A DNA stretch of 64,000 nt, taken from assembly GCF_003815875.1 (NCBI RefSeq), contig NZ_CP033924.1, positions 124,001 to 188,000 of the forward strand, written 5' to 3'. Source of the DNA: Chryseobacterium lactis (GTDB taxonomy: Bacteria; Bacteroidota; Bacteroidia; Flavobacteriales; Weeksellaceae). The notes beneath the pieces were generated by a model. It ran no database searches. It was given only the letters and a program-made list of their open reading frames with translations, and was not told the DNA's origin. The translations under genes were made by a program, and so were the position numbers. Below, one piece after another: positions 51,276-61,603 of this stretch. Each line of letters begins with the position of its first letter. Positions within the stretch are counted from its first letter, which is position 1.

Positions 51276-51309
51276 AGCCACTCTTTTTTAAGGGTGGTTT
51301 TTTTGTTTT
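51276..51309 (+). terminator. Terminator of tRNA-Gln
   Basis: Arms CCACTC and GGGTGG (one T-G pair) around a T/A-rich loop, followed by a run of eight T. Confidence 0.8.
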
Positions 51310-51743
51310 TAAATATTCCGAACCAGATTCAAAAGGTTGAGCTCAACAAATCTGAACTAAAAAATATCCAATACTTTTTATAAGCTGTATACTAAAGTTT
51401 TAAAACGCAAAGTTTTTGTGATTGTATACTTATTAGAAGGGAGCTAAGAGAGGCGACGGTGTCGCTGAAGCTGTTTGATTGCACGTGGCCTTGGAGAATC
51501 TATTCATTCATTTTTCTTCTTATTTTTTATACCTTGATTTCATTCTGACTATTGTAAGTACTCAAATTTTCATTTTTTTCATTTTTTCCAATCTTAATTA
51601 TTTTTTCGTTTTTAAAGCAAAATGATTAATAAACACGACAAGTTTTGACGTACCACATTAATAAATTCGCATTAATCAATTTTAACCTTAATATTAAGCC
51701 TTAAGCCTGTGATATAATTCATATTAATTCACTTTAACAAGAG
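51310..51743. other. Long intergenic region ahead of the Rhs locus
   Basis: About 430 AT-rich bases with no credible ORF. One G+C-richer island around 51440-51500 contains a short GCGAC/GTCGC hairpin. I see no RNA gene or attachment site. It may include regulatory DNA for the exported Rhs operon. Confidence 0.4.
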
Positions 51744-51774
51744 CTTGGGAGAGCGTTAAAAAACGTTAAATTCG
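51744..51774 (+). promoter_or_regulatory. Candidate promoter of the Rhs locus
   Basis: CTTG at 51744-51747, a 19-base spacer, then TAAATTCG at 51767-51774, one mismatch in each box compared with TTTG-N19-TAnnTTTG. The ATG is 30 bases downstream. Confidence 0.35.
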
Positions 51775-51804
51775 CAAAAATTTAAATTAAAAAACAACAC
51801 GGGA

Positions 51805-53430
51805 ATGAAGAAACTTTATCTCGGCGCATATACTTTATGTGCATTTTGGGGTCTGTCTGCCCAGGAAGTCGTTTGGCACAAAGACATTAAATCCTCTACC
51901 CAGGATTTCTTAAGCCAGGTCACTACAACTATAGATCAGCAATACCTTATTACTGGAAGTTCTATCCAGTCAAAAAGCCAATCGTCAAATACCAGCAGCC
52001 AGCGGCTCAATAACGGTTATGATTTTCATTTGGTAAAACTCAATCAGCAAGGTGAGCAGGTCTGGGAAAAGTATTTCTCAGGACAAAACCACGACTATTT
52101 ATCATCTACAGTAACCACTCAGGATGGTGGGTTCCTGCTTGCCGGAACTTCTTATTCAGGAAAAGGACTTGATAAAAAAGAGGATTCGAAAGGAGGATCT
52201 GATATCTGGATCATCAGGATCAATGAGTTTGGTGATGAGTTGTGGCAAAAAACATTGGGAAGCTCTTCTGATGAAGAGGCCCGGGCAGTTATTCAAACCA
52301 CAGATTTGGGATTCTTTATTGCCGGATCCTTCGTCTCCGCTCAGGATTCTAAATTGAAAGGGTATGGTTCAAAAGATGTTTTGATTACCAGGCTTGACAA
52401 AGATGGAAAAGAACTTTCTCAATTGATTTTAGGAGGAAGAGGTTTAGACGAAGTGGAGAAAATGATTCCTACTAAAGACGGAGGAGCGTTACTGGGAATT
52501 TATTCCCGAAGCACTGCTATTAGCAATCAGCAATCAGTAATGAGCAATAAAGAGCAGTCTGGTACAAAATCGAGCTCAATAGCCATTAGCCAGATGCCAA
52601 AAGCCAGCGGCAATTTTGGTGAGGGTGATTACTGGATCGTAAAACTGGATAAAAACGGTAAAGTTGAATGGGAAAAGAACTTTGGTGGTGAAGGTGATGA
52701 TCACATCAGAACTTTAGCCTTAACATCAAACGGTTTCATTATCGGTGGAGAATCCAGATCGGAAAGATCGGGAAATAAATCAGTAGGTATTGAAGATGGA
52801 ACTGATCTGTGGCTCATCTCTTTGAATGAAAGAGGTGATGAACAATGGCAGAAATCCTACACCTTTGGAAAAAGAGATATTCTAATGGGAATGAATGTGA
52901 TCAGCGGGGAGTCTACAAAAGGGATTCTTTTAGGCGGCTACACTCAGTCTGAAGGAAGAGTTGAAAAAGACGATGAAACCTTCTGGATGTTGTATTTGGA
53001 TGGAAACGGAAATGAGCAATGGAGAAAACATGTAAATGGAGAATCCAGACAAAAAGAGGAAAGACTGGCAGACCTGAAATTAAACAGAGATGGTTCGATC
53101 ATATTAGCCGGAACAAGTGCTACAGAACTAGGAAAGGAAAACTGGAAGATTATAAAGTTGGGCGACAAGCAAGTAGATCAACTGATCGCAAAATATGATA
53201 TCAAGATTTATCCAAATCCTGTTTCAGATTATGCGTATGTGGAAATCGGTTTTGATTTTAAGGAAGCGGATATTTTACTTTATGATATGAGTGGGAGACA
53301 GCTTCAGAGCTTGAAAACAAAGAATAAAGTAACTAAGATTAATACACAGGCTTTGGTGCAGGGAGCTTATTTGGTGGTGATAAAAACGGATAGTGATAAA
53401 ACGGCGAATGCTAAATTGATAAAAAATTAA
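51805..53430 (+). CDS. Exported beta-propeller-like protein with T9SS C-terminal sorting domain
   Basis: 541 residues with a signal peptide (MKKLYLGAYTLCAFWGLSAQ). The body consists of repeats of the pattern DGGFLLAGTSYSGKG and GSDIWIIRINEFGDELWQKT, each about 55-60 residues, which suggests a beta-propeller. The last about 75 residues are a type A T9SS sorting domain: KIYPNPVSDYAYVEIGFDF, then LYDMSGRQLQSL and GAYLVVIKT. It should cross the outer membrane by T9SS and be surface-attached or released. A 7-nt-period insert encodes SNQQSVMSNKEQ inside the body. It starts the four-gene operon; the next gene begins 2 bases after its stop. Confidence 0.85.
   Translation: MKKLYLGAYTLCAFWGLSAQEVVWHKDIKSSTQDFLSQVTTTIDQQYLITGSSIQSKSQSSNTSSQRLNNGYDFHLVKLNQQGEQVWEKYFSGQNHDYLSSTVTTQDGGFLLAGTSYSGKGLDKKEDSKGGSDIWIIRINEFGDELWQKTLGSSSDEEARAVIQTTDLGFFIAGSFVSAQDSKLKGYGSKDVLITRLDKDGKELSQLILGGRGLDEVEKMIPTKDGGALLGIYSRSTAISNQQSVMSNKEQSGTKSSSIAISQMPKASGNFGEGDYWIVKLDKNGKVEWEKNFGGEGDDHIRTLALTSNGFIIGGESRSERSGNKSVGIEDGTDLWLISLNERGDEQWQKSYTFGKRDILMGMNVISGESTKGILLGGYTQSEGRVEKDDETFWMLYLDGNGNEQWRKHVNGESRQKEERLADLKLNRDGSIILAGTSATELGKENWKIIKLGDKQVDQLIAKYDIKIYPNPVSDYAYVEIGFDFKEADILLYDMSGRQLQSLKTKNKVTKINTQALVQGAYLVVIKTDSDKTANAKLIKN
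52522..52549 (+). repeat. Heptamer array inside the T9SS-protein gene
   Basis: AGCAATC, AGCAATC, AGTAATG, AGCAATA in tandem, in the coding region. The array is 28 bases, so gain or loss of one unit would shift the frame. Confidence 0.75.
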
Positions 53431-53432
53431 AT

Positions 53433-56400
53433 ATGAAGAAAAATACAGCAATAATATTTTTTTTAGTAGTATTTCAACATAGTTTTGGTCAAATTGAAGA
53501 TGTGATGGCTATACCATCAACTTTTGATAAAAAAGATTCTTTCAACAGATTAATAGCGACTCCTGAAGTCTCTTTATTTCATAAAGTTAATTTCCTTCCC
53601 ATTAATCTATATACAGGAAAACCCGACGTTGAAATTCCACTTTATACAATTAAAACCGGAGATATTGAAATCCCTATCAGCTTAAAATATGATATTGGGG
53701 CTAATAAAGTTGAAGAAATAGCATCGAATGTAGGATGGGGATGGAGCCTTCAGTCTGGTGGAAGTCTCACAAAGATTGTAAGAGACATTGATGATCATGA
53801 TTTTGATTCTGAAGCAGAGATCACACCATGTAGAAATAATGGAACTTGCGATGATATAAATCTCCAATTTACTGAGGCGAAAGTCTTAAGATTAGGATAT
53901 CTCAGAAGACTTAGTGATAAACTTTCAAGTATTCAGGGCTCAATACTTTCTAATCTCAGCGATGATGCTTTACCAGATTTATTTTTAGTTCAAGCTCCAG
54001 GTCTTTCCAGCCGCTTTCATTTAGAAAGAAACTTCAGCCAATACAGTCCTTTACAACCATATAAAGCTATTCTTTTAGATGGAAGTTCAGTCAAAATAGA
54101 GGATGTTTATTATAACAATTTTAATGTTGAATCTATAAAAGATTTTGCCGGATTTAATTATAAAGATGCTGTACCAAACATTGAATATAGCTATATTTTT
54201 TCTAGTTCTAACAATGGAGTAAACGCTGATAATCCAATCTACCAAATAAGAGGATTTGACGGACTTCCAGGGCTTATGCGTACTAAAAGCATTGATTATG
54301 GTAATTTTAATATAAGTAATGAAAAAGGAATTAAATATCAATTTTCAACATTTGATATTAATGAGTCTGCTCCAGTATTCTACGATATAAATAGTAGTTA
54401 TTGGCGAGGAGATAATCATGTAGGTTATCCTAATCTAAGGCATTTTGGAAGTACTTATAAAATAAAAAAAGGTGCTTGGCATTTAGATAGAATCAAAGAT
54501 ACCAATAATAAAGAGGTTAATTTCACATATAAGCCTGTATTTACATTTGAATACGAAAAGCAATTAAACTATATGGATCTAGCAAAGACAGATATTAATG
54601 AAGTAAATAAAATTTATAATAATCTAGAAACAGGTGTCTATTATAATTTCATTGCAAATACTGGTCCATTTTGGGGAGCTAAAGACACACCTGTAGCCGG
54701 CCCTCCTAACAATTACAATGAAGACCCACAATATGTCTTATGGAAAGGTGTTGATCCATTTTCAGAGAACATGTACAAAACTACTCAACAACAAATCTTA
54801 GATAAAATAACTTGGGAAAAAGGAGAGGTTTTATTTTTTTACGATTTACAAAGAAAGGATAAAATTAATCCTAAAGCATTAACAGAGATAAAAGTTAAGA
54901 ACAATGCTGGAGATATAATTAAACATTATTCCTTTAATTATTCCTACTTCAAAAGTTCTGATGCCGGGTGTTTACCTGAAACAATGGATACAAAATGTTA
55001 TCGACTTAAATTAGATAAAATAAATGACCTAAAAATAAATCCGCAAGGAACACAAGGCTATACTTTTAAATATAATGAATCAATCAACATTCCACGTATA
55101 GATTCAAAAAGTAAAGATTTTATGGGATATTATAATGGACAATCTAATTCAACAACTAATATTCCCAGTTTTACTTTTTCACCAAATAAAAGAAGACTTT
55201 CCATTATCCCTTTCCAAAGTAATGCATTTATTGGAAATGAATTTATTAAAATTAATGGTGAAGTTAATATTTCACCTACAAACTACTCTTTAAATGGGTT
55301 ATTAACTAAAATAACATATCCAACTGGTGGAAGTGCAGAATTTGATTATGAGAACAATATGTTTAATTTTTACAATTTTGATATATTATCTCCTGGTGCA
55401 AGAATTAAACATCAAATATTGGATGATGAAAAAGGAAATAAAATTATTAAAAAATATAAGTACACAACAACAAATGGAAAATCCTCCGGAGGAATTTTAA
55501 ACTTTCCTAAAATAGCTGATTTAATGTTATGGAATTCTGGAAATAAAAATCTTACTTTCCAAACCTACAATTATAGTAAAGCAAATATTGAATTAACTCA
55601 AAATTCTTATGTAGGATATGCTAGAGTAATTGAAGAGATAGAGGGTAATGGTAAGACTGAGTATATCTTTAATGATGCCAACCAATATCCTAATGAGTAT
55701 GAATACTCAAATGATTCTTTTTTTTCTAAACATTCTTTTTATCCTGGCAGATCATACACTGATTTTGACAATAGAAGAGGTACACTCAGTCACAAATATA
55801 TTTACGATAATAACGGAGTAAAACTACTTGAAGAAAATTATAATTATGCTAATTATAAAGCTATTGATTCAAAGTTTCGTATTTTTAAAATAGGAACTAC
55901 TGAAAAAAACAATAATGGATATTATATTCCTAAAAAGGAAGTATTCACTGTCCAGATATTAAACTCAATTAACAGACCTTCATATAAAGAGGTTATTGAA
56001 TATCTGAACGACAAAAAATTGATTAGCAAAACAGAATACCTATATAATAGTCCAAAACATTTGTATTTAACTGAGCAAAAGACAACTTTTCCTGATGGTA
56101 ATTACTTAATAACATCTTATAATAAATACCCGCAAGATACAAATAATACAGCACTTACATTGCTTAATAAGTTAGATACTCCATTAGAAACAATTAGCTC
56201 AAAAACAATTAACGGTATAACAAAAATTTTATCAAAAACAGAAACCGTTTATAACACCTCTATTCCAACTATACAAACTGGAAATTTGGTACTGCCATTA
56301 TTAGTAAGATCCTTCGATATTGAAAATGCACAAAGTATTTTATCTACCACCGAGACCACCTATGACAAATACGATGCTAAAGGCAACCTCCAACAATACA

Positions 56401-56780
56401 CCACCAAAGATGGTATCTCAACAACAATCATCTGGGGTTACAATCAAACTCAGCCTATTGCCAAAATTGAAAATGCAAAATTAGCAGATATTAATTCTTC
56501 TTTTATCAATGCTATTGTCGCGGCTTCTGAGACGGATGCCACAGCAGGAACAAATAATGATGAAACGAATTTGTTGAATGCTTTCAAAACATTCAAAGAC
56601 AATTTACCCGGTTATAAAATCACTACCTACAGCTATGATCCGCTCATTGGAGTCAGAAGCATCACCCCACCATCAGGAATCAGAGAGAGTTATCTCTATG
56701 ATTCTGCAGGCAGACTTGAAAAAGTGATCAATGCAGATGGCAACTTATTAAAAGAATTTAAATACAACTACAAACAATAA
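53433..56780 (+). CDS. Large exported YD-repeat (Rhs-shell-like) protein
   Basis: 1115 residues with signal peptide (MKKNTAIIFFLVVFQHSFGQ). The N-terminal region LYTGKPDVEIPLYTIKTGDI, then GWGWSLQSGGSLTKIVRD, is the start pattern of Bacteroidota Rhs/TcB-type proteins. The C-terminus TYSYDPLIGVRSITPPSGIR, ending YDSAGRLEKVINADGNLLKE, carries YD repeats. There is no RHS-core tip or toxin, so it ends as a shell component. The middle section (about 54,100-56,300) is more AT-rich than its flanks. It overlaps nothing but starts 2 bases after the T9SS-protein gene and ends 13 bases before the next. It may form the shell or adaptor for the toxin-bearing Rhs protein further on. Confidence 0.8.
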   Translation: MKKNTAIIFFLVVFQHSFGQIEDVMAIPSTFDKKDSFNRLIATPEVSLFHKVNFLPINLYTGKPDVEIPLYTIKTGDIEIPISLKYDIGANKVEEIASNVGWGWSLQSGGSLTKIVRDIDDHDFDSEAEITPCRNNGTCDDINLQFTEAKVLRLGYLRRLSDKLSSIQGSILSNLSDDALPDLFLVQAPGLSSRFHLERNFSQYSPLQPYKAILLDGSSVKIEDVYYNNFNVESIKDFAGFNYKDAVPNIEYSYIFSSSNNGVNADNPIYQIRGFDGLPGLMRTKSIDYGNFNISNEKGIKYQFSTFDINESAPVFYDINSSYWRGDNHVGYPNLRHFGSTYKIKKGAWHLDRIKDTNNKEVNFTYKPVFTFEYEKQLNYMDLAKTDINEVNKIYNNLETGVYYNFIANTGPFWGAKDTPVAGPPNNYNEDPQYVLWKGVDPFSENMYKTTQQQILDKITWEKGEVLFFYDLQRKDKINPKALTEIKVKNNAGDIIKHYSFNYSYFKSSDAGCLPETMDTKCYRLKLDKINDLKINPQGTQGYTFKYNESINIPRIDSKSKDFMGYYNGQSNSTTNIPSFTFSPNKRRLSIIPFQSNAFIGNEFIKINGEVNISPTNYSLNGLLTKITYPTGGSAEFDYENNMFNFYNFDILSPGARIKHQILDDEKGNKIIKKYKYTTTNGKSSGGILNFPKIADLMLWNSGNKNLTFQTYNYSKANIELTQNSYVGYARVIEEIEGNGKTEYIFNDANQYPNEYEYSNDSFFSKHSFYPGRSYTDFDNRRGTLSHKYIYDNNGVKLLEENYNYANYKAIDSKFRIFKIGTTEKNNNGYYIPKKEVFTVQILNSINRPSYKEVIEYLNDKKLISKTEYLYNSPKHLYLTEQKTTFPDGNYLITSYNKYPQDTNNTALTLLNKLDTPLETISSKTINGITKILSKTETVYNTSIPTIQTGNLVLPLLVRSFDIENAQSILSTTETTYDKYDAKGNLQQYTTKDGISTTIIWGYNQTQPIAKIENAKLADINSSFINAIVAASETDATAGTNNDETNLLNAFKTFKDNLPGYKITTYSYDPLIGVRSITPPSGIRESYLYDSAGRLEKVINADGNLLKEFKYNYKQ

Positions 56781-56793
56781 AAAAACAAAAATT

Positions 56794-58020
56794 ATGACTA
56801 GATTATTTTCAACCATAGCATTAACATTAGCTTCTGTTGCTTACGCTCAGGAAATCGCATTTGATAAATTATATAGCAACTCAGATCCTGTCAACTATAC
56901 CATAGGTCATTATCCTGTTCAAAATTCTGATGGTCTTAAAATCAATTGGCATGGAGGGATAAGAATGGAAACATCAGCGGGAAAGGGAATCCAGATATTC
57001 AAAGATGGAAATGTAGGAATTGGTATTCAGGATCCACATTCCAATCTGGAGGTCGGTGATCAAAACGGAGGTAAAATAACAATCTCCACTGGAGGATCAA
57101 GTGCTTCTTCTTCCAATCCCAAATATCCTACATTAGAATTTGCAGGATACCAGAATTCACCCAAGGCAAGAATAACCGCTACAGAAGAGACAGGAAATAA
57201 ATATGGTTCCAAATTCTCGATTTTAGTGAATGATAACACCAGTGCTACCAACCTTATTGAAAGATTTTCAATCCTTCAGGATGGGAATATAGGAATCGGA
57301 ACCTCTGCGCCTGTTGAAAGACTTGATATTTCGGGAAATATTATGACCGGAGCTAGTAGCGGTACAGAAGGGATCAATGCTCTTGCCATACGATATGTAG
57401 ACGGTTCTCTGAATAACTGGGGATCCCTCAGAAGCTCAGCATCTACCTATATGAGCTTTGGAGTAAAATCGAACCCTGCAAATTTAGGATGGCTATCCAG
57501 TAACGGAACATTGAATTTTGTAAAAGCCGCAGTTACTCTGGATAATGAAGGATTTAAATTTGTAGCTACGCCATCCCAGCAAGTTGCCCTCAATTCTCCG
57601 GTAACTATGAATGAACTTCTGAAGATTTCTCCCAACGGAAACGCCCTGTTGAATGGAAAACTGGAAGCCAAAGAAATTAAAATTACCCATACTCCAACTG
57701 CCGATTTCGTTTTTGAAAGTACTTACGATCTTCCCAAATTAGAAGATGTGGAGAAACATATCAAAGAGAAAAAACACCTTCCGGAAATTGCTTCCGCAAA
57801 AGTAATGGAAAAAGAAGGAGTGAACATCGGAAGCTTCCAGATTCAGTTGTTGCAAAAAGTTGAAGAACTGACTTTATACAGCATCGAACAAAACAAACAA
57901 CTGAAAAATCAGCAGGAAAGAATCCAGCAACTGGAAACAGAAAATGCAGAACTTAAAAAACTACATCAGGAAGTAGAACAGCTAAAAAAGCAATTTCTTA
58001 CCCTAAAGCCTACTAACTAA
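56794..58020 (+). CDS. Exported fibre-like protein with C-terminal coiled coil (S74-like intramolecular-chaperone region)
   Basis: 408 residues with signal peptide (LFSTIALTLASVAYAQ). Two segments with the pattern DGNVGIGIQDPHSNLEVGD and DGNIGIGTSAPVERLDISGN are common in tail-fibre-like proteins of Bacteroidota. The C-terminus FESTYDLPKLEDVEKHIKEK, then HLPEIASAKVM and a coiled coil (QERIQQLETENAELKKLHQE), resembles the S74/endosialidase-chaperone-type end. It probably forms a trimeric fibre on the cell surface. It lies 13 bases after the YD-repeat gene and 6 bases before the toxin-bearing Rhs gene, so it is part of that operon. Confidence 0.75.
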   Translation: MTRLFSTIALTLASVAYAQEIAFDKLYSNSDPVNYTIGHYPVQNSDGLKINWHGGIRMETSAGKGIQIFKDGNVGIGIQDPHSNLEVGDQNGGKITISTGGSSASSSNPKYPTLEFAGYQNSPKARITATEETGNKYGSKFSILVNDNTSATNLIERFSILQDGNIGIGTSAPVERLDISGNIMTGASSGTEGINALAIRYVDGSLNNWGSLRSSASTYMSFGVKSNPANLGWLSSNGTLNFVKAAVTLDNEGFKFVATPSQQVALNSPVTMNELLKISPNGNALLNGKLEAKEIKITHTPTADFVFESTYDLPKLEDVEKHIKEKKHLPEIASAKVMEKEGVNIGSFQIQLLQKVEELTLYSIEQNKQLKNQQERIQQLETENAELKKLHQEVEQLKKQFLTLKPTN

Positions 58021-58026
58021 ACAACC

Positions 58027-61000
58027 ATGAATAAAAAAATATATTCAATCCTTTTATTAGCAGGAAGTGTGCTTCATTACGGCCAGATCGTTCTGAATTC
58101 CTCACCCACTCCTAATACAGAGGTCTCAGATCCCCACAGCATACGGCTGCTCCCGGGATTCAGTTTCGGTTCTGCGAGCGGAACCTTCCGAGGCTATCTG
58201 GGATCCACCAATAACTCAGGGAACAACCCGTATGTTCCTGTGACGGTAGATCCCACGACCAATATATCCGGTAGTGAAAATTATATTTATACCCGGGAAT
58301 ACCTGGTTCCCACCACGACTTCAAATCCGGCATTACAACAGATACAAAACATCCAGTTCTTTGACGGATTGGGAAGACCCAAGCAAAATATCGGCATCAA
58401 ATCCACCCCTGGAGGAAAGGATCTTGTTACTTCCATTCCTTATGACAATTTTGGCCGTCAGGTAGATTCCTGGCTTCCCGTACCCATATCTTCACAAAAT
58501 GGGAATATCCAGTCCGGAGTAGAAGGCAGTGCTACTGCTTATTATCAATCCAATGGGATTAATGATTCATCTCCGTTTACTCATAAAACACTGGAAAACT
58601 CCCCTCTTGACCGGGTTTTAAATGTTAAAAATCCAGGAGCCGATTGGCAGAATAAGCCGGTTACCTTTGGATATGATGCCAATGTAGCTGGTGAAGTATA
58701 TCAACATGTTACCTCTACAACATGGGAGAATGGAGCCACTAAAACGGTATTGAGTTTAGCTCCTTCTCCAACCTACTTACCCAATCAGCTATATAAAAAC
58801 ACGATAAAAGATGAAGAAGGAAATGAAACTATTGAATTTAAAAACGGACAAGGCCAAACCATACTCGTCAGAAAAGTATTGGATGTTTACACCCATGTAG
58901 ACACCTACTATGTATATAATGAATATAACCAGCTGGCTTTTGTTCTTCCACCTCAGGCAATCAACAAACCCATTACAGAGACTTTACTGAGTGATCTGTG
59001 TTATCAATATCGCTATGACGGAAGGAGTAGACTGGTAGAGAAAAAGCTTCCGGGAAAAGGCTGGGAATACATGGTCTATGATAAGCAAGACAGATTAGTA
59101 GCTACCCAGGATGCCAATTTAAATGCAAAAGGTCACTGGCTGTATACCAAATACGATAAATTTGGAAGAGTGGCCTATACAGGGATAAACACCGGCGGAA
59201 CAAGGTCTCAGGAACAAACTGAAGCCAATACATTTGGCAGCAATAGTGTAGATCGGGGAAATTCTTCATTTTTTAACAGACAGGGAATGGATGTGTATTA
59301 TAGTAATTCCGACATCACCTATCCTAAGTCTCCTACCTGGGTTACCTTATTGTCTTTGAATTATTATGACTCTTATCCGGGATACAGTTTCAATCCTTCA
59401 TTTCCTGCTACAATACAGGGAGAACCTGTTTTAACGGCAACACCAACCTCTGACGGAAGAAGTACCAATAGCCTTCCTCTTGTCAGCCTGGTGAAAAATA
59501 TTGAAGATGATAACTGGACAAAAAACTATACCTATTATGACCTCAAAGGAAGGGCGATAGGATCGCATTCAATCAACCATCTGGGTGGCTATGCGAGAAC
59601 GGAAAGTCTGCTGAAGTTCTCAGGAAAACCAAACTATACGCTTAGTTTTCATAAAAGAACTCAGAATGATACCGAGATCAGTATTAAAGAATCTTTTGAG
59701 TATGATCATCAGGAAAGAATGGTAAGACACTGGCATCAGGTAAATGGAGCCAACAAGGAACTTCTTGCCGAGAATGTATATAACGAGCTGGGACAACTGC
59801 AGACTAAAAATGTAGGAAACACCACAGGAAGCCCGTTACAAAGTGTTAATTATGCCTATAACATCCGGGGTTGGCTGACCAAAATTAACGAGCCTTCCAA
59901 TTTGCTTACCAAGCTTTTTGCATACGAGTTAAGATACAACAATCCTAATGCCCAGTTCAGCGGAACGGCCAAATACAACGGAAATATTTCCCAGGCAGCC
60001 TGGATCACCCAAACTGATGCCGTACTAAGAAATTATTCCTACGAATATGATCCTTTAAACCGACTGAAAGAAGGCCGCCTTTGGGATGCCATGAACTTAG
60101 ACCGGGGAGAATATACCGAAACCCTGACCTACGATCTCAATGGGAATATTGGTAGTTTGAAAAGAAAAGGCAGACAGTTCCCAGGATATACCGCTCCCGA
60201 AAACATGGATGATCTGGCATACGAGTACACAGGAAACCGCTTAACCAAAGTACGTGATATTTCTGAAAACCCTTCAGGATATCCTATTGGAGGAAAAGCC
60301 TTTGCTTACGACGATAACGGGAATATGACCGTTCAGGAAGATAAAGGACTCACCATCCGGTACAATTATCTGAACCTGCCTCAAAATATCCTTTCTCCAC
60401 AAGGCAATACATCTTATCTATACAGTGCTGATGGAGTAAAGGTGAAAAAAACCGCAGGAAGTAAAGTCGTAGATTATCTGACCGGTTTCCAGTATGAGAA
60501 CAATACATTACAATTCTTCCCAACCTCAGAAGGCTACTTTGATTATGTAAAAAATAAGTATATTTACAATTACACAGATCACTTAGGAAATGTACGATTA
60601 AGTTACATGAACGGCGGGTCAGGAATAGAGATCATTGAGGAAAGTAATTACTACCCGTTTGGATTAAAGCATGAAGGGTATAATACTTTGAGCGGGAATA
60701 CTGCTTATCAGTATAAGTACAACGGGAAGGAGCTTCAGGAGACCGGAATGTATGATTATGGCGCGAGATTCTATATGCCGGATGTTGGAAGATGGGGTGT
60801 GGTAGATCCTCTTGCAGAGAAAATGCGTCGTCACTCTCATTATAATTATGCGTTTAATAATCCTATAAGGTTTATTGATCCGGATGGACGAAAGCCTCTT
60901 GCACAATGGACAATAAATGATTTTATTAATGACAGCTTCGTTCCTTCTGATGATATTACTGTTAATAGCAAAGGTAAGATAACAAATATTGTGCATAATA

Positions 61001-61593
61001 ATAAGCCCAATCGATTTTTTGATGAAAAAGGGAAGCAATTGTTTTTTAATGATCCTAAAGAAGTTGATAAAAATAGTCTAAAACCTGGAAAATATTATAA
61101 AGGAGATCAGCTATACCATCAAATATCTAAAGGACGTTTAGTTCAATTTATGAAAACTGCTGGTTTTGATGCATTAAGATATAATATGAAAGCTCAAGAT
61201 GCATTAAGAATGGGCGATTCGGATAACGCTATGAGTCATAAAATTACAGCTCTGGGTATAGCTAAAAAAGAATCTTATGGTAAAGCCGATTTTGCTACAT
61301 CTGCATTAGGTCCTAATTATATATATCCAGAATATAATACCGATAGAAGAAGACCTTGGCAAGACACTTTAAATGAAACAACTGACTATTTTAGATTTGG
61401 AGAATCTAACACATTGTATAATTTATATGATGGAGGAAATTATATGTGGGGAGGATGGATGCATTTAAATGGTTTTGATAAAGATGCAGTTAAATTTGGT
61501 TCAAATTTAAATGAATTAATGAGAGGAAATATGGGAGATACTGCTGCAGACCAAAAGTCCATTTTTGATGGATTTAATTTTACCGGTTATTAA
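58027..61593 (+). CDS. Exported Rhs protein with DUF6443 start, RHS core and variable C-terminal tip
   Basis: 1188 residues. A weak signal peptide (MNKKIYSILLLAGSVLHYGQ) leads into a DUF6443-like region (QIQNIQFFDGLGRPKQNIGI), YD repeats, and the RHS core at about 870-955: [34 protein letters not shown], ending [18 protein letters not shown]. After DPDGR (about residue 952) the sequence changes to an AT-rich, unrelated tip of about 233 residues, the usual place of a polymorphic toxin. The tip ends YDGGNYMWGGWMHLNGFDKD and GNMGDTAADQKSIFDGFNF. It may be related to toxin type 44, but that is tentative. A putative immunity gene follows after 10 bases. Confidence 0.85.
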   Translation: MNKKIYSILLLAGSVLHYGQIVLNSSPTPNTEVSDPHSIRLLPGFSFGSASGTFRGYLGSTNNSGNNPYVPVTVDPTTNISGSENYIYTREYLVPTTTSNPALQQIQNIQFFDGLGRPKQNIGIKSTPGGKDLVTSIPYDNFGRQVDSWLPVPISSQNGNIQSGVEGSATAYYQSNGINDSSPFTHKTLENSPLDRVLNVKNPGADWQNKPVTFGYDANVAGEVYQHVTSTTWENGATKTVLSLAPSPTYLPNQLYKNTIKDEEGNETIEFKNGQGQTILVRKVLDVYTHVDTYYVYNEYNQLAFVLPPQAINKPITETLLSDLCYQYRYDGRSRLVEKKLPGKGWEYMVYDKQDRLVATQDANLNAKGHWLYTKYDKFGRVAYTGINTGGTRSQEQTEANTFGSNSVDRGNSSFFNRQGMDVYYSNSDITYPKSPTWVTLLSLNYYDSYPGYSFNPSFPATIQGEPVLTATPTSDGRSTNSLPLVSLVKNIEDDNWTKNYTYYDLKGRAIGSHSINHLGGYARTESLLKFSGKPNYTLSFHKRTQNDTEISIKESFEYDHQERMVRHWHQVNGANKELLAENVYNELGQLQTKNVGNTTGSPLQSVNYAYNIRGWLTKINEPSNLLTKLFAYELRYNNPNAQFSGTAKYNGNISQAAWITQTDAVLRNYSYEYDPLNRLKEGRLWDAMNLDRGEYTETLTYDLNGNIGSLKRKGRQFPGYTAPENMDDLAYEYTGNRLTKVRDISENPSGYPIGGKAFAYDDNGNMTVQEDKGLTIRYNYLNLPQNILSPQGNTSYLYSADGVKVKKTAGSKVVDYLTGFQYENNTLQFFPTSEGYFDYVKNKYIYNYTDHLGNVRLSYMNGGSGIEIIEESNYYPFGLKHEGYNTLSGNTAYQYKYNGKELQETGMYDYGARFYMPDVGRWGVVDPLAEKMRRHSHYNYAFNNPIRFIDPDGRKPLAQWTINDFINDSFVPSDDITVNSKGKITNIVHNNKPNRFFDEKGKQLFFNDPKEVDKNSLKPGKYYKGDQLYHQISKGRLVQFMKTAGFDALRYNMKAQDALRMGDSDNAMSHKITALGIAKKESYGKADFATSALGPNYIYPEYNTDRRRPWQDTLNETTDYFRFGESNTLYNLYDGGNYMWGGWMHLNGFDKDAVKFGSNLNELMRGNMGDTAADQKSIFDGFNFTGY

Positions 61594-61603
61594 ATAATGA
61601 AAA

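Noticed and set aside
51440..51500. Small RNA or attachment site in the long gap before the Rhs locus
   Set aside because: Only a short hairpin is visible, with no tRNA-like duplicate or terminator.
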